Shown piece by piece: positions 1 to 5,366 of a stretch of DNA of 6,093 bases. The translations under genes were made by a program, and so were the position numbers. The stretch's first letter is position 1, and each line of letters opens with the position of its first letter. This DNA comes from an uncultured Bacilli bacterium. Its GTDB lineage: Bacteria > Bacillota_I > Bacilli_A > RF39 > UBA660. Location: positions 1 to 6,093 of the forward strand of contig CAKORQ010000063.1 of the NCBI GenBank assembly GCA_934101445.1. Direction: 5' to 3'. The notes beneath the pieces were generated by a model, which saw only the letters and a list, made by a program, of their open reading frames with translations, made no database searches and was not told the origin of the DNA.

Positions 1-216
1 ATCATGCTCTACTTTGGCTATTTTAATCATTTCCATACTAAAATCGGTTTTTAATTTATCCTGAATTTCTTTTTTAATGTTAGTCATTTTATCAATACTA
101 TCTACTCTTTTTAAGTATAACCACTCATATACTTGGAGGGCCTTAAACTTTTTTTCACCAATATTAACAAAATATTCTTCTAAATCACTTCTTTTTAAAC
201 CATATATATTTTTCAT
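1..216 (-). CDS. rlmN: 23S rRNA (adenine(2503)-C(2))-methyltransferase, N-terminal part (runs off left edge)
   Basis: The minus strand reads without a stop from ATG at 216-214 to base 1, giving 72 residues that begin MKNIYGLKRSDLEEYFV and include GEKKFKALQVYEWLY. This is the typical N-terminal helical domain of RlmN, the radical-SAM enzyme that methylates C2 of A2503 in 23S rRNA (and some tRNAs) in the cytoplasm. Family members are about 340-350 residues, so only about a fifth is present and the CxxxCxxC radical-SAM motif lies outside the window. The start is supported by a GAAGTGA element 7 bases upstream and by a near-consensus promoter 28 bases upstream. The gene upstream on the same strand has its own terminator, so rlmN appears to be transcribed from its own promoter. 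The assignment rests on remembered family sequence and is strong for the N-terminus. Confidence 0.88.
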   Translation of the reverse strand, partial: MKNIYGLKRSDLEEYFVNIGEKKFKALQVYEWLYLKRVDSIDKMTNIKKEIQDKLKTDFSMEMIKIAKVEHD

Positions 217-243
217 AATAATTCACTTCATTTCTTAAATGCT

Positions 244-272
244 ATTATACCTTAAAATAATATCCTTCTCAA
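244..272 (-). promoter_or_regulatory. Promoter of rlmN
   Basis: Read on the minus strand, TTGAGA (272-267) and TATAAT (249-244) are separated by exactly 17 bp, a near-consensus housekeeping sigma-factor promoter. Transcription would start near 237, leaving a leader of about 20 bases before the rlmN ATG at 216. The -35 box begins where the T-tract of the preceding gene's terminator ends, so the two transcription units are packed tightly without overlap of function. Confidence 0.75.
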
Positions 273-317
273 GAAAAAAGGTTTCACTTAAGATGTATAA
301 TTACCTTTAAGTGAAAC
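271..317 (-). terminator. Intrinsic terminator of the exported-protein gene
   Basis: A perfect 11-bp inverted repeat (GTTTCACTTAA at 281-291 against TTAAGTGAAAC at 307-317) has a 15-base loop. On the minus strand it is followed by CTTTTTTCTT (280-271). It starts 10 bases after the stop codon of the 327-995 gene and insulates rlmN from it. There is no T-tract on the plus-strand side, so it should act on minus-strand transcripts only. Confidence 0.85.
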
Positions 318-326
318 GTCGATTTA

Positions 327-995
327 TTAATTTGTACTGGATGTGTTTTCTACAGTTTCGGTAGTATTAGTAGTTGTATCGCTGGAAGCCTCAGAGGCAC
401 TGCTGGCCTGGTTAGTACCACCATTACAATCTCCGTCTTCACAAACTTCACCGTAAGTATAAATTTTTAAAGAAAGAGTTTTTCCTATTTCAGATTCAGG
501 AGTATCTTCATCAATCCAAATCTTAATATTATGAGTATCGTATTTAGAAGGGGCTAAAGTTAGACCTTGTTTTAAAATAGTGCGACCAGCGCTATCTTTA
601 GTTGTCATACTTCCCAGGGTAAAGGGAGTTCCACTATCTAAGGAAACTTTAATATAATTATAGTTTAATTTATTGGTACTAGTATCTTGGGGATTATCAT
701 ATAAAGCAATGTAATAAGTAATTGGCAAGGTGCCGTTGTTGGCAACGGAGAAAGAATATCCTTTAGTAAGCAGGCCTTCATTATCATCAACTGGGGTATT
801 ATTATCCGAAATAACCGTACTGCCATTATAGGCCGAAAGTTGCATAATTAAACTACCTGACTGAACCGTTTGCTCTTCTGATTGATCAACTTTCATAAAT
901 AAAGCATAACTAACGCCTAAAATACCGACAACCATTACGCATACTGATAACGCAACTATTCGTGTTTGTTTTTTTATAATTTCAGTATAATTCAT
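327..995 (-). CDS. Exported or membrane-anchored protein, camelysin/TasA-like N-terminus, Ser/Thr-rich tail
   Basis: This 222-residue protein has a short positively charged N-terminus (KKQTR, residues 8-12), one hydrophobic segment (about 13-33) ending GVSYALF, and an extracytoplasmic domain starting with a charged stretch and a VQSGSLIMQL motif (44-53). The domain has a beta-rich look. The tail (192-222) is Ser/Thr/Asn-rich and low in complexity, and a Cys pair lies in CEDGDC (185-190). The layout of signal segment, small residue and SGSL-type strand recalls SipW-processed camelysin/TasA-like proteins of Bacillota, often present in several copies in uncultured Bacilli; that link is inference. 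There is no LPXTG sorting signal or convincing lipobox (Cys19 is preceded by LSV), so the protein is either cleaved after the Ala31 region or stays anchored by its N-terminus. No sipW-like peptidase is visible nearby. A GGGA-type ribosome binding site lies about 13 bases upstream, which is somewhat far. The gene appears monocistronic. Confidence 0.75.
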   Translation of the reverse strand: MNYTEIIKKQTRIVALSVCVMVVGILGVSYALFMKVDQSEEQTVQSGSLIMQLSAYNGSTVISDNNTPVDDNEGLLTKGYSFSVANNGTLPITYYIALYDNPQDTSTNKLNYNYIKVSLDSGTPFTLGSMTTKDSAGRTILKQGLTLAPSKYDTHNIKIWIDEDTPESEIGKTLSLKIYTYGEVCEDGDCNGGTNQASSASEASSDTTTNTTETVENTSSTN

Positions 996-1037
996 AATAA
1001 ATCACAATCCCTTAACTCTATTTTTTCTTATAACTCA

Positions 1038-1043
1038 ATTATA
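1038..1043 (-). promoter_or_regulatory. Possible -10 box for the exported-protein gene
   Basis: A perfect TATAAT on the minus strand lies 43 bases upstream of the ATG at 995. No convincing -35 hexamer or extended TG motif lies at the right distance, and the region is so AT-rich that chance matches are common. Confidence 0.35.
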
Positions 1044-1344
1044 ACTTATATTTTTAAAAATTACTACCATATTTTTTTATTTTATGCATTCTAAAGATGA
1101 AATTACTATTTTTAGATATTATTATTTATTATGCAGATTTTTAATAAATATATCCCCTATATAAATAAAGAAAATATTCTATAAACTTATTATGTTTTAT
1201 AGATATATAGATTACTAAACTTAGATAAATTAAGCAAGTATAATTAATGAATGATAGGGTAAAAATGTTTTTGAATTTTAGATGTTAAAATTATAGGCTA
1301 TATTATTAAGAACTATAGACATAAGATTATTGCTGTTTTTCGAT

Positions 1345-1409
1345 AGAAGAAACTCATTTTCTGAGTGTTTAGGCATATTATACAAGATCCAAGAGTTTCT
1401 TCTTTTTTT
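1345..1409 (+). terminator. Orphan terminator-like hairpin in the leader of the WG-repeat gene
   Basis: A perfect 11-bp stem (AGAAGAAACTC at 1345-1355 with GAGTTTCTTCT at 1393-1403) closes a 37-base loop and runs into seven Ts (1403-1409). No plus-strand gene lies upstream to need a terminator. A smaller hairpin, ACTCA (1352-1356) with TGAGT (1362-1366) around a TTTTC loop, uses part of the same 5' strand and would exclude the long stem. Terminator and competing hairpin together look like an attenuator. No T-box, purine or other riboswitch consensus that I know is visible. Confidence 0.5.
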
Positions 1410-1478
1410 ATGTATTTTTCTAAAACATTTTTATACTATCAAAATTGTATCTAGACATGCTTATTAAAAAGTGATATC

Positions 1479-2975
1479 ATGCGATTACAGCCAGTTAAGA
1501 CTGGTAACTTAGTGGGGGATTTGGTTATGTTAAATAAAGACATGGAGTATAAAAAATATTTAGATAGTGTCTTTGAAAAGACTGATGAATATTATTATAT
1601 AAATTTAGAAACGAAAGAGGTAGTACCTAGTTATATAAGTACCAATGGTATTGATGGTTGTTGCTTATACTCTATTTTTAAGAATAAGAGATTAATAAAT
1701 ATTCAAGGAGAACCAATTATAGAGGCCGAAGTTAATTCTGTTTATAATTCTTCTAGTGGTGTTTTTGCCTATAGTACCGGTTCTATAATTCATCTATTTA
1801 ATGGAATAATTGGTAAAGAGATATATAGAAGTCCTAGTAGTGCAATAATTTTGACTAGTTATAAAGGTTATAATCTCTTAGAAATTTCTACTGGCGATTC
1901 TTCAGTTTATGAATATGCTCTTATTAATCCATTGGGAGAAAAAGTCTTTAGTACAAAACGTACAGATGATGTAAGATTTAAGTTAGTCGAACAAGAAGAC
2001 CTTTTAAAGCTTCACAGTGATTACAGTCTCCTACTTCTTTATGTAGATAAGATTATTTTACCAGAGGGAAAACTAAGAAATGATAGTCCCATTCGTTCAA
2101 TTAAGTCTTATTATTGTACACCAGAAATAGTAAATTTATTAAATTGCTTTCAAATACCTAAAGATATTCAAAAGCAAATAATTTTTATATCACGGAGGTT
2201 AGAGTCAAACATTCGGATTAGATATAATGCTAGTTTTTTAGAAATTTTTTATGAAGATATATGTGGGAAAAGGGCGCTTGTCGCCGCTCGTAATGGTAAA
2301 ATATTATATAATGATTCAGCCGATTATATCTTTATAAAAAGAGTAGAAACCATTTTTAATGATGAAACTATAATGATTCCTAGCAGCCTTGATAAGAAAA
2401 ATGATTTAGTTTATTATGACAAAGAAGGCCATGAATTAAGTCGTTTTATCAATGTTGAAGGTTTTGTTAAGGTTGATAAAATTATGACTAATCTTTATAA
2501 GTTAGGCAAATTAACTGAGCTTCGTCAAGATTATACTCATACAGGATCTCGTGGTTTTCTCCATTTTAAAATAAATGATAAATTTTATCGTACCGAAAGT
2601 TACTATTCTTGTGGTCGTCTAAAAATTATGGATGAAACTACTTCCCTACTTGGTTATCTTGATGAATTTGGCAATATTTTAATAGAGCCTCAATATAATT
2701 CTGCCTCTGATTTTTATTATGGTACGGCTGAAGTAATGACTTCATTTACAGAATATAAAAGTGTAATAAGTACAAATGGTGAATCTTTATCATATTCAGA
2801 TGAGGAACAACGCAAAAAATTTAATAACCATTATAGAGGTTTCTTTGAAAAAATTTATAACCTGCCAGTATCACAGCAGTTAGCATATCTTTTCTACCAA
2901 GAAACTGAAAATTTTTTAGGCGGCAGCGTTTACTATTATTATGATATTAAAACGGGCGAATTAAAGCAAATATGA
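1479..2975 (+). CDS. WG-repeat-like protein, probable 5' part of a frameshifted gene
   Basis: This 498-residue, Tyr/Ile/Lys-rich protein has no signal peptide or membrane segment. One clear WG-type repeat is visible at residues 392-419 (GYLDEFGNILIEPQYN then SASDFYYGTAEV), matching the pattern GYId..G.iii.P.Yd.a..F..G.A.V. A more degenerate unit may lie near YALINPLGEKVFS. WG repeats are beta-rich modules thought to mediate binding; the ligand here is unknown. The ATG at 1479 has an AAGTGAT element 2 bases upstream, like the one before the transposase. An in-frame ATG at 1527 with GGGGGA 7 bases upstream is an equally credible start (residue 17). The frame ends at TGA 2973-2975, but the next frame over is open from 2965 and continues as what appears to be the same protein, so the real gene probably ends at 3768. 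The product is hypothetical and I assign no function. Confidence 0.75.
   Translation: MRLQPVKTGNLVGDLVMLNKDMEYKKYLDSVFEKTDEYYYINLETKEVVPSYISTNGIDGCCLYSIFKNKRLINIQGEPIIEAEVNSVYNSSSGVFAYSTGSIIHLFNGIIGKEIYRSPSSAIILTSYKGYNLLEISTGDSSVYEYALINPLGEKVFSTKRTDDVRFKLVEQEDLLKLHSDYSLLLLYVDKIILPEGKLRNDSPIRSIKSYYCTPEIVNLLNCFQIPKDIQKQIIFISRRLESNIRIRYNASFLEIFYEDICGKRALVAARNGKILYNDSADYIFIKRVETIFNDETIMIPSSLDKKNDLVYYDKEGHELSRFINVEGFVKVDKIMTNLYKLGKLTELRQDYTHTGSRGFLHFKINDKFYRTESYYSCGRLKIMDETTSLLGYLDEFGNILIEPQYNSASDFYYGTAEVMTSFTEYKSVISTNGESLSYSDEEQRKKFNNHYRGFFEKIYNLPVSQQLAYLFYQETENFLGGSVYYYYDIKTGELKQI
2962..2975 (+). other. Probable single-base frameshift site joining the two halves
   Basis: The first frame reads TTA AAG CAA ATA TGA (stop 2973-2975). 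The frame used downstream has a stop TAA at 2962-2964 and is then open from 2965 to 3768. Skipping one base anywhere from 2967 to 2973 joins them as ...GELK(Q)YEPVRQYQNYL. The region has no long homopolymer, so this is not an obvious homopolymer sequencing error. Confidence 0.65.
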
Positions 2976-3048
2976 ACCCGTAAGACAGTATCAAAATTAC
3001 TTAATTTATATTCATTATGGAATATTTTCTAAGGCTGGTTATTATGCT

Positions 3049-3768
3049 TTGGATAAAAGAACAGACAAGAAAACATTTTTAGGATATCTTGATAGTCAGA
3101 TTTATTTTGGCGATGATTACTTTGTAGTTAATGATACTACTTATTATCCTTTAGATGAACTTATTAACTTAGGACATTTTAGTTTACTTTATCGAAGACT
3201 TAAAGATGGTATTAAATTATTAAGTCAAAAAGAATATTTAAGAAGCCAAAAATTGGGCCAATTAAAAGAAAAATTAGACGAGAAATCACCAAAAGAAATG
3301 AATGCTGAACTTGAAAAAGAAAGAGCTGAACTTTTAAGAAGAAAAAAAGAATATATGAAATTAGAAGAAGAAAAAGCACTACTTCAAGACAAGATAAAAG
3401 AACTTGAGGCTCGGCAAAGGAAACTACATATTAAGCATACCTTGCCGATTCCTGCTGATTTCTTTCTTCTGGCTAGTGATTTTAAATATATTAATCCCCG
3501 TTACTTAAAAGATTTAAGAGATTATGATTTAATGATGGCTGATTTTACCGATTGTATGTTAAGAAATACTAATCTAAGTGGTACGAATGCCGTAATTGAT
3601 CCACAAAAAGTTTACGAAAAAGATTTAAGCAATAGCAATTTATCGGAAGTAACTTTGATTAATTATGATTTTCAGGGTGTTAGAATAGAAAATACCATCT
3701 TTACTGATGATTTTGCCGAGGTTTACCAAGGTGATGTGATAAAATTAAGAAGAACATTAAAGAAATAG
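3049..3768 (+). CDS. Coiled-coil and pentapeptide-like protein, probable 3' part of the frameshifted gene
   Basis: From a TTG at 3049 this frame encodes 239 residues. The parts are an aromatic-rich beta-like start (10-35), a long Glu/Lys/Leu-rich coiled coil (about 59-127), and a C-terminal region with pentapeptide-like A(D/N)-(L/F)-type steps (about 161-219: MADFTD, NTNLSGTN, DLSNSNLSEV). The frame is open back to 2965, and the extra translation (EPVRQYQNYLIYIHYG, then IFSKAGYY) looks like true protein. No ATG or GTG start exists there, and the next ATG in frame is at residue 84. The TTG start is therefore probably artificial, and this is likely the C-terminal third of the protein begun at 1479. 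If expressed alone it would rely on AAGG at 3031-3034 as its binding site. Its stop precedes the RlmD remnant by 8 bases. The function is unknown; the domain mix suggests a cytoplasmic scaffold or binding protein, which is speculative. Confidence 0.65.
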   Translation: MDKRTDKKTFLGYLDSQIYFGDDYFVVNDTTYYPLDELINLGHFSLLYRRLKDGIKLLSQKEYLRSQKLGQLKEKLDEKSPKEMNAELEKERAELLRRKKEYMKLEEEKALLQDKIKELEARQRKLHIKHTLPIPADFFLLASDFKYINPRYLKDLRDYDLMMADFTDCMLRNTNLSGTNAVIDPQKVYEKDLSNSNLSEVTLINYDFQGVRIENTIFTDDFAEVYQGDVIKLRRTLKK

Positions 3769-3776
3769 AGGTTCTT

Positions 3777-3896
3777 ATGGAAATAGAAATTGAACGATTA
3801 GATGATTTGGGACGAGGAATATGTTATGTTAATAATAAAATAATTTTTATCCCTAATTATTTAGTTGGTAATCTATTAAGTAAACTTCTTGCGTAA
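3777..3896 (+). pseudogene. Truncated RlmD/RumA-type 23S rRNA uracil methyltransferase (TRAM-domain remnant)
   Basis: This 39-codon frame was found by direct translation: it starts MEIEIERLDDLGRGICYVN and continues NKIIFIPNYLVGN, then ends LLSKLLA and stop. The first 31 or so residues match the N-terminal TRAM domain of RlmD/RumA-like SAM-dependent methyltransferases (pattern LD..GRGI.Y..gKiiFVPnalPGE), which make 5-methyluridine in 23S rRNA. Full proteins are about 450 residues; the SAM-binding core, the FeS cysteines and the catalytic Cys are all missing, and nothing like them appears downstream. The start looks intact, with AGAGG 5 bases upstream and coupling to the gene ending at 3768. 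Similarity stops around 3870, so a deletion or rearrangement has removed the rest. A functional small protein is possible but unlikely. Confidence 0.7.
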
Positions 3897-4022
3897 CTGG
3901 TCATAGACAAAAATTATAGAAACAGCATATCTGTAAAAATCGGTTATAAAATGTATCTACTTTATTTCTATACTTTTCGTCAATAATTTTGAAAATTTGT
4001 TTTATCCTTAACCGAAAATTGC
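3897..4022. other. Non-coding stretch after the methyltransferase remnant
   Basis: I translated all three plus-strand frames and found only short stretches broken by stops, none resembling the missing methyltransferase. On the minus strand a run of about 25 codons ending VYDQLRKKFT and stop (stop at about 3881) looks vaguely protein-like but has no start and is cut off by a stop upstream. No terminator hairpin closes the transcription unit before it, consistent with loss of the original 3' end. Confidence 0.4.
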
Positions 4023-4050
4023 TTGCAAATTAACTTATAAATGTTATACT
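4023..4050 (+). promoter_or_regulatory. Rubrerythrin promoter with overlapping PerR/Fur-like dyad
   Basis: TTGCAA (4023-4028) and TATACT (4045-4050) are 16 bp apart, and TG at 4042-4043 makes an extended -10 element. Transcription should begin near 4057. Across the -10 lies TTATAA-ATG-TTATAC (4035-4049), close to the PerR box of Bacillota (TTATAATNATTATAA). PerR commonly represses rubrerythrin genes until peroxide is sensed. Control by PerR here is inference from one dyad. Confidence 0.65.
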
Positions 4051-4058
4051 AAATATTG

Positions 4059-4082
4059 AAATCCTTTAGGATTTAGGAAGGA
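4059..4082 (+). promoter_or_regulatory. 5' UTR hairpin and ribosome binding site of rubrerythrin
   Basis: A perfect 6-bp hairpin AAATCC-TTTA-GGATTT (4059-4074) begins within a few bases of the predicted transcript start and directly precedes AGGAAGGA (4075-4082). A 5'-terminal hairpin of this kind could stabilise the mRNA. The binding site is 11 bases from the ATG at 4094. A nearer ATG at 4084 is too close to the site and opens only an 11-codon frame. Confidence 0.5.
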
Positions 4083-4093
4083 AATGAAATTTT

Positions 4094-4633
4094 ATGGAAT
4101 TAAAAGGAAGTCAAACTGAGAAAAATTTACTTGCCGCATTTGCTGGAGAATCACAAGCAAGAAATAAATATACTTTCTATGCTTCTAAGGATAGAAAAGA
4201 TGGTTATGAACAATATGCAGAGATTTTTGAAGAAACTGCTAATAATGAAAAAGAACATGCTAAATTGTGGTTTAAAGAATTGCATGATGGCAAGATTCCT
4301 ACTACATTAGAAAATTTAGAAGATGCCGCTAATGGCGAAAATTACGAATGGACTGATATGTACCAAGAATTTGCTAAAACAGCTCGTGAAGAAGGTTTCG
4401 AAGAATTAGCTAAAAAATTTGAGGCTGTTGGGGAAATTGAACGTCATCATGAAGAAAGATATCGTAAGCTTATTAGTAATATCGAAGGTGGAGTAGTTTT
4501 CTCAAGTGATGATGATAGAATTTGGCAATGTCGTAACTGTGGTCATATTGTTATTGGTAAATATGCACCAGAAGTTTGCCCAGTATGCAATCATCCGCAA
4601 AGTTTCTTTGAAATTAAAAAAGAAAATTACTAA
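4094..4633 (+). CDS. rbr: Rubrerythrin (diiron peroxidase with rubredoxin domain)
   Basis: This 179-residue protein is a full-length classical rubrerythrin. It reduces hydrogen peroxide to water in the cytoplasm of anaerobes and microaerophiles, taking electrons from a rubredoxin or NAD(P)H-linked partner. The N-terminal ferritin-like four-helix domain (about 1-130) holds the expected diiron ligands: Glu19 (AGESQAR), Glu52 and His55 (NEKEH), Glu82 and Glu85 (ENYEW), Glu116 and His119 (EIERHH). The C-terminal rubredoxin domain (about 141-179) has both CxxC pairs, Cys146/Cys149 and Cys162/Cys165, for the Fe(Cys)4 site. No ligand is missing, so the enzyme should be active. The gene stands alone, with its own promoter, leader hairpin and strong terminator. 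The dyad over the -10 suggests peroxide-responsive repression. No rubredoxin or reductase partner gene is in the window. Confidence 0.96.
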   Translation: MELKGSQTEKNLLAAFAGESQARNKYTFYASKDRKDGYEQYAEIFEETANNEKEHAKLWFKELHDGKIPTTLENLEDAANGENYEWTDMYQEFAKTAREEGFEELAKKFEAVGEIERHHEERYRKLISNIEGGVVFSSDDDRIWQCRNCGHIVIGKYAPEVCPVCNHPQSFFEIKKENY

Positions 4634-4645
4634 AATCTTAAATTT

Positions 4646-4669
4646 AACAGGGTTAGCCCTGTTTTTTTT
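4646..4669 (+). terminator. Intrinsic terminator of rubrerythrin
   Basis: The stem AACAGGG (4646-4652) with CCCTGTT (4657-4663) around a TTAG loop is followed by an uninterrupted T-run through 4669. It lies 12 bases after the stop codon of rbr and ends the transcript before the membrane-protein gene. Confidence 0.93.
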
Positions 4670-4716
4670 ATTTATAATTTATATCTTTAAAACATAAAAT
4701 AACTTGGAGGATATAA

Positions 4717-5223
4717 ATGAATAAAAAATATAATTTTTATAATGTATTATTTATATTTATTTTAGGAACGTTACTACATTTTACTTATAATTGGTCAAAT
4801 AATAATTTTATTGTTGGTCTTTTTAGTTCTACTAACGAATCTATTTTTTCACATGCTAAATTACTTATTTTACCTACTTTTATTTTCTATATATTATTTT
4901 ATAAAGAGAATAAAGTTATATTAAATAAAAATAAGTTTTTTAGTAGTATGATTATCCAATTAATAAGCAGTATCTTAAGTATGATTTTAATTTACTATAC
5001 AGCAAGATTTGGATTTAATATAGAAAGTCTTTGGTTTGATATATTCTTATTTTTCTTAAGTATTGTTATTGGTTTAACTTTGAGTATTCATTATTATAAA
5101 TATAGTAAAAAAAGTATTAATTATAAAATATGGAGTTTGATTATTATTGGTTTAATGATTATTTTTACAATCAATCCTTTAAATTTTCCATTTTTTATAT
5201 TTAAAAAAACTAGGTTACCCTAG
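4717..5223 (+). CDS. DUF6512-like integral membrane protein, C-terminus altered or cut short
   Basis: This 168-residue, very hydrophobic protein has about five membrane helices (about 9-26, 49-62, 78-99, 106-127, 138-154). The N-terminal half carries the hallmark of the DUF6512 family as I remember it: GTLLHFTYNWS, then VGLFSSTNESIFSHAKLL (family pattern G..lHF.Y..S...vglFs.vNES.wEH.KLl.lP). The biochemical role of the family is unknown. A strong site (GGAGG, 6 bases upstream) supports the start at 4717. Family proteins usually end with a PP..PLF.D...G.YGI-like motif. Here INPLNFPFF keeps the first part, but the last residues (IFKKTRLP) are encoded by the A-tract and hairpin at 5203-5224 and the stop lies inside that hairpin. 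The IS immediately downstream, or a slip in the T-run near 5191-5196, may have removed the native end. It could still be a working protein. Confidence 0.72.
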   Translation: MNKKYNFYNVLFIFILGTLLHFTYNWSNNNFIVGLFSSTNESIFSHAKLLILPTFIFYILFYKENKVILNKNKFFSSMIIQLISSILSMILIYYTARFGFNIESLWFDIFLFFLSIVIGLTLSIHYYKYSKKSINYKIWSLIIIGLMIIFTINPLNFPFFIFKKTRLP

Positions 5224-5224
5224 T
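5203..5224 (-). terminator. Hairpin with A-tract: probable half of a bidirectional terminator
   Basis: A perfect stem ACTAGG (5209-5214) with CCTAGT (5219-5224) around TTAC is preceded by seven As (5203-5209). On the minus strand this is a hairpin followed by Ts. On the plus strand the expected T-tract is missing and the sequence runs into CTCAGACTGTTGACAA instead. The simplest reading is that this was a bidirectional terminator downstream of the membrane-protein gene and that the IS inserted at the edge of its stem. It may instead belong to the IS end. Confidence 0.45.
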
Positions 5225-5284
5225 CTCAGACTGTTGACAAATTAAATTTTGTTAATGGTCTTCTTTTTAAATCAAAAAATAGTG

Positions 5285-5290
5285 TATAAT
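5285..5290 (+). promoter_or_regulatory. Upstream -10 box in the IS leader
   Basis: TATAAT sits 6 bases before the first base of the hairpin at 5297, so a transcript from it would begin almost exactly at the hairpin. The -35 position (about 5262-5267) holds only a weak TCTTTT-type sequence. A perfect TTGACA at 5234-5239 is too far away (45 bp) to pair with it. Confidence 0.4.
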
Positions 5291-5296
5291 AATTTT

Positions 5297-5348
5297 GTAA
5301 GGTAGCTTATGTATTCCAATTTTGCGCTTACTAGCCTTACTTTTTTTT
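5297..5348 (+). terminator. Terminator hairpin inside the IS leader
   Basis: GTAAGG (5297-5302) pairs with CCTTAC (5335-5340), extended by TAG (5303-5305) with CTA (5331-5333) across one bulged G, and is followed by eight Ts (5341-5348). It lies between the two -10 boxes and upstream of the transposase. It would stop transcripts arriving from outside or from the first -10 box, a known way in which insertion sequences limit impinging transcription of their transposase. Confidence 0.6.
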
Positions 5349-5357
5349 ATGCTTTTT

Positions 5358-5366
5358 TGTTATAAT
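5358..5366 (+). promoter_or_regulatory. Extended -10 promoter of the transposase
   Basis: TGTTATAAT is a perfect extended -10 element (TGnTATAAT). TTACTT at 5337-5342 could act as a weak -35 with an 18-bp spacer, overlapping the end of the terminator stem. The start would fall near 5373, giving a leader of about 32 bases to the ATG at 5405. AAGTGAT (5390-5396) serves as the ribosome binding site, 8 bases before that ATG. Confidence 0.55.

Larger units (their letters stand above)
996..1478. other. AT-rich divergent intergenic region
   Basis: This gap of 483 bases lies between divergently transcribed genes. I see no open frame that looks coding on either strand and no tRNA or CRISPR structure. 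It contains the possible minus-strand -10 box (1038-1043), a small palindrome TATAGGCTATA (1292-1302), a strong hairpin plus T-tract (1345-1409), and a TATACT (1432-1437) that could be the -10 of the downstream gene but lacks a good -35 box. The distal half could be a long 5' leader of the 1479 gene. Confidence 0.6.

Noticed and set aside
920..960. Lipoprotein signal at Cys19 of the exported protein
   Set aside because: The residues before the Cys (LSV) do not fit a lipobox, which needs Gly, Ala or Ser at -1, and the Cys lies in the middle of the hydrophobic segment.
1061..1340. Small genes, tRNA or CRISPR repeats in the AT-rich gap
   Set aside because: No frame with a plausible start and site, no cloverleaf and no regularly spaced repeat was visible by eye.
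2964..2980. Programmed +1 frameshift of the RF2 type
   Set aside because: The context lacks the Shine-Dalgarno-like element and the slippery CTT_TGA_C arrangement. A mutation or sequence error is simpler, though this is not excluded.
2973..3036. TGA at 2973 read as tryptophan (genetic code 4)
   Set aside because: Reading through gives about 20 residues to the next stop in the wrong frame for the downstream protein, so recoding does not explain the split. Trp is encoded by TGG elsewhere.
3044..3082. ATG at 3044 as a start for the second half of the split gene
   Set aside because: It is out of frame with 3049-3768 and stops after 12 codons.
3881..3960. Minus-strand run ending VYDQLRKKFT and stop as the end of a hidden gene
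   Set aside because: It spans only about 25 codons, is closed by a stop upstream, has no start, and I recognise no family.
4506..4697. Open frame of 63 codons on the plus strand overlapping the end of rubrerythrin
   Set aside because: Most of it is an out-of-frame reading of the rubredoxin domain, it crosses the rbr terminator, and it has no ribosome binding site.
5234..5290. TTGACA at 5234 and TATAAT at 5285 as one promoter
   Set aside because: The 45-bp spacing is far outside the working range. The TTGACA is more likely part of the IS terminal sequence.
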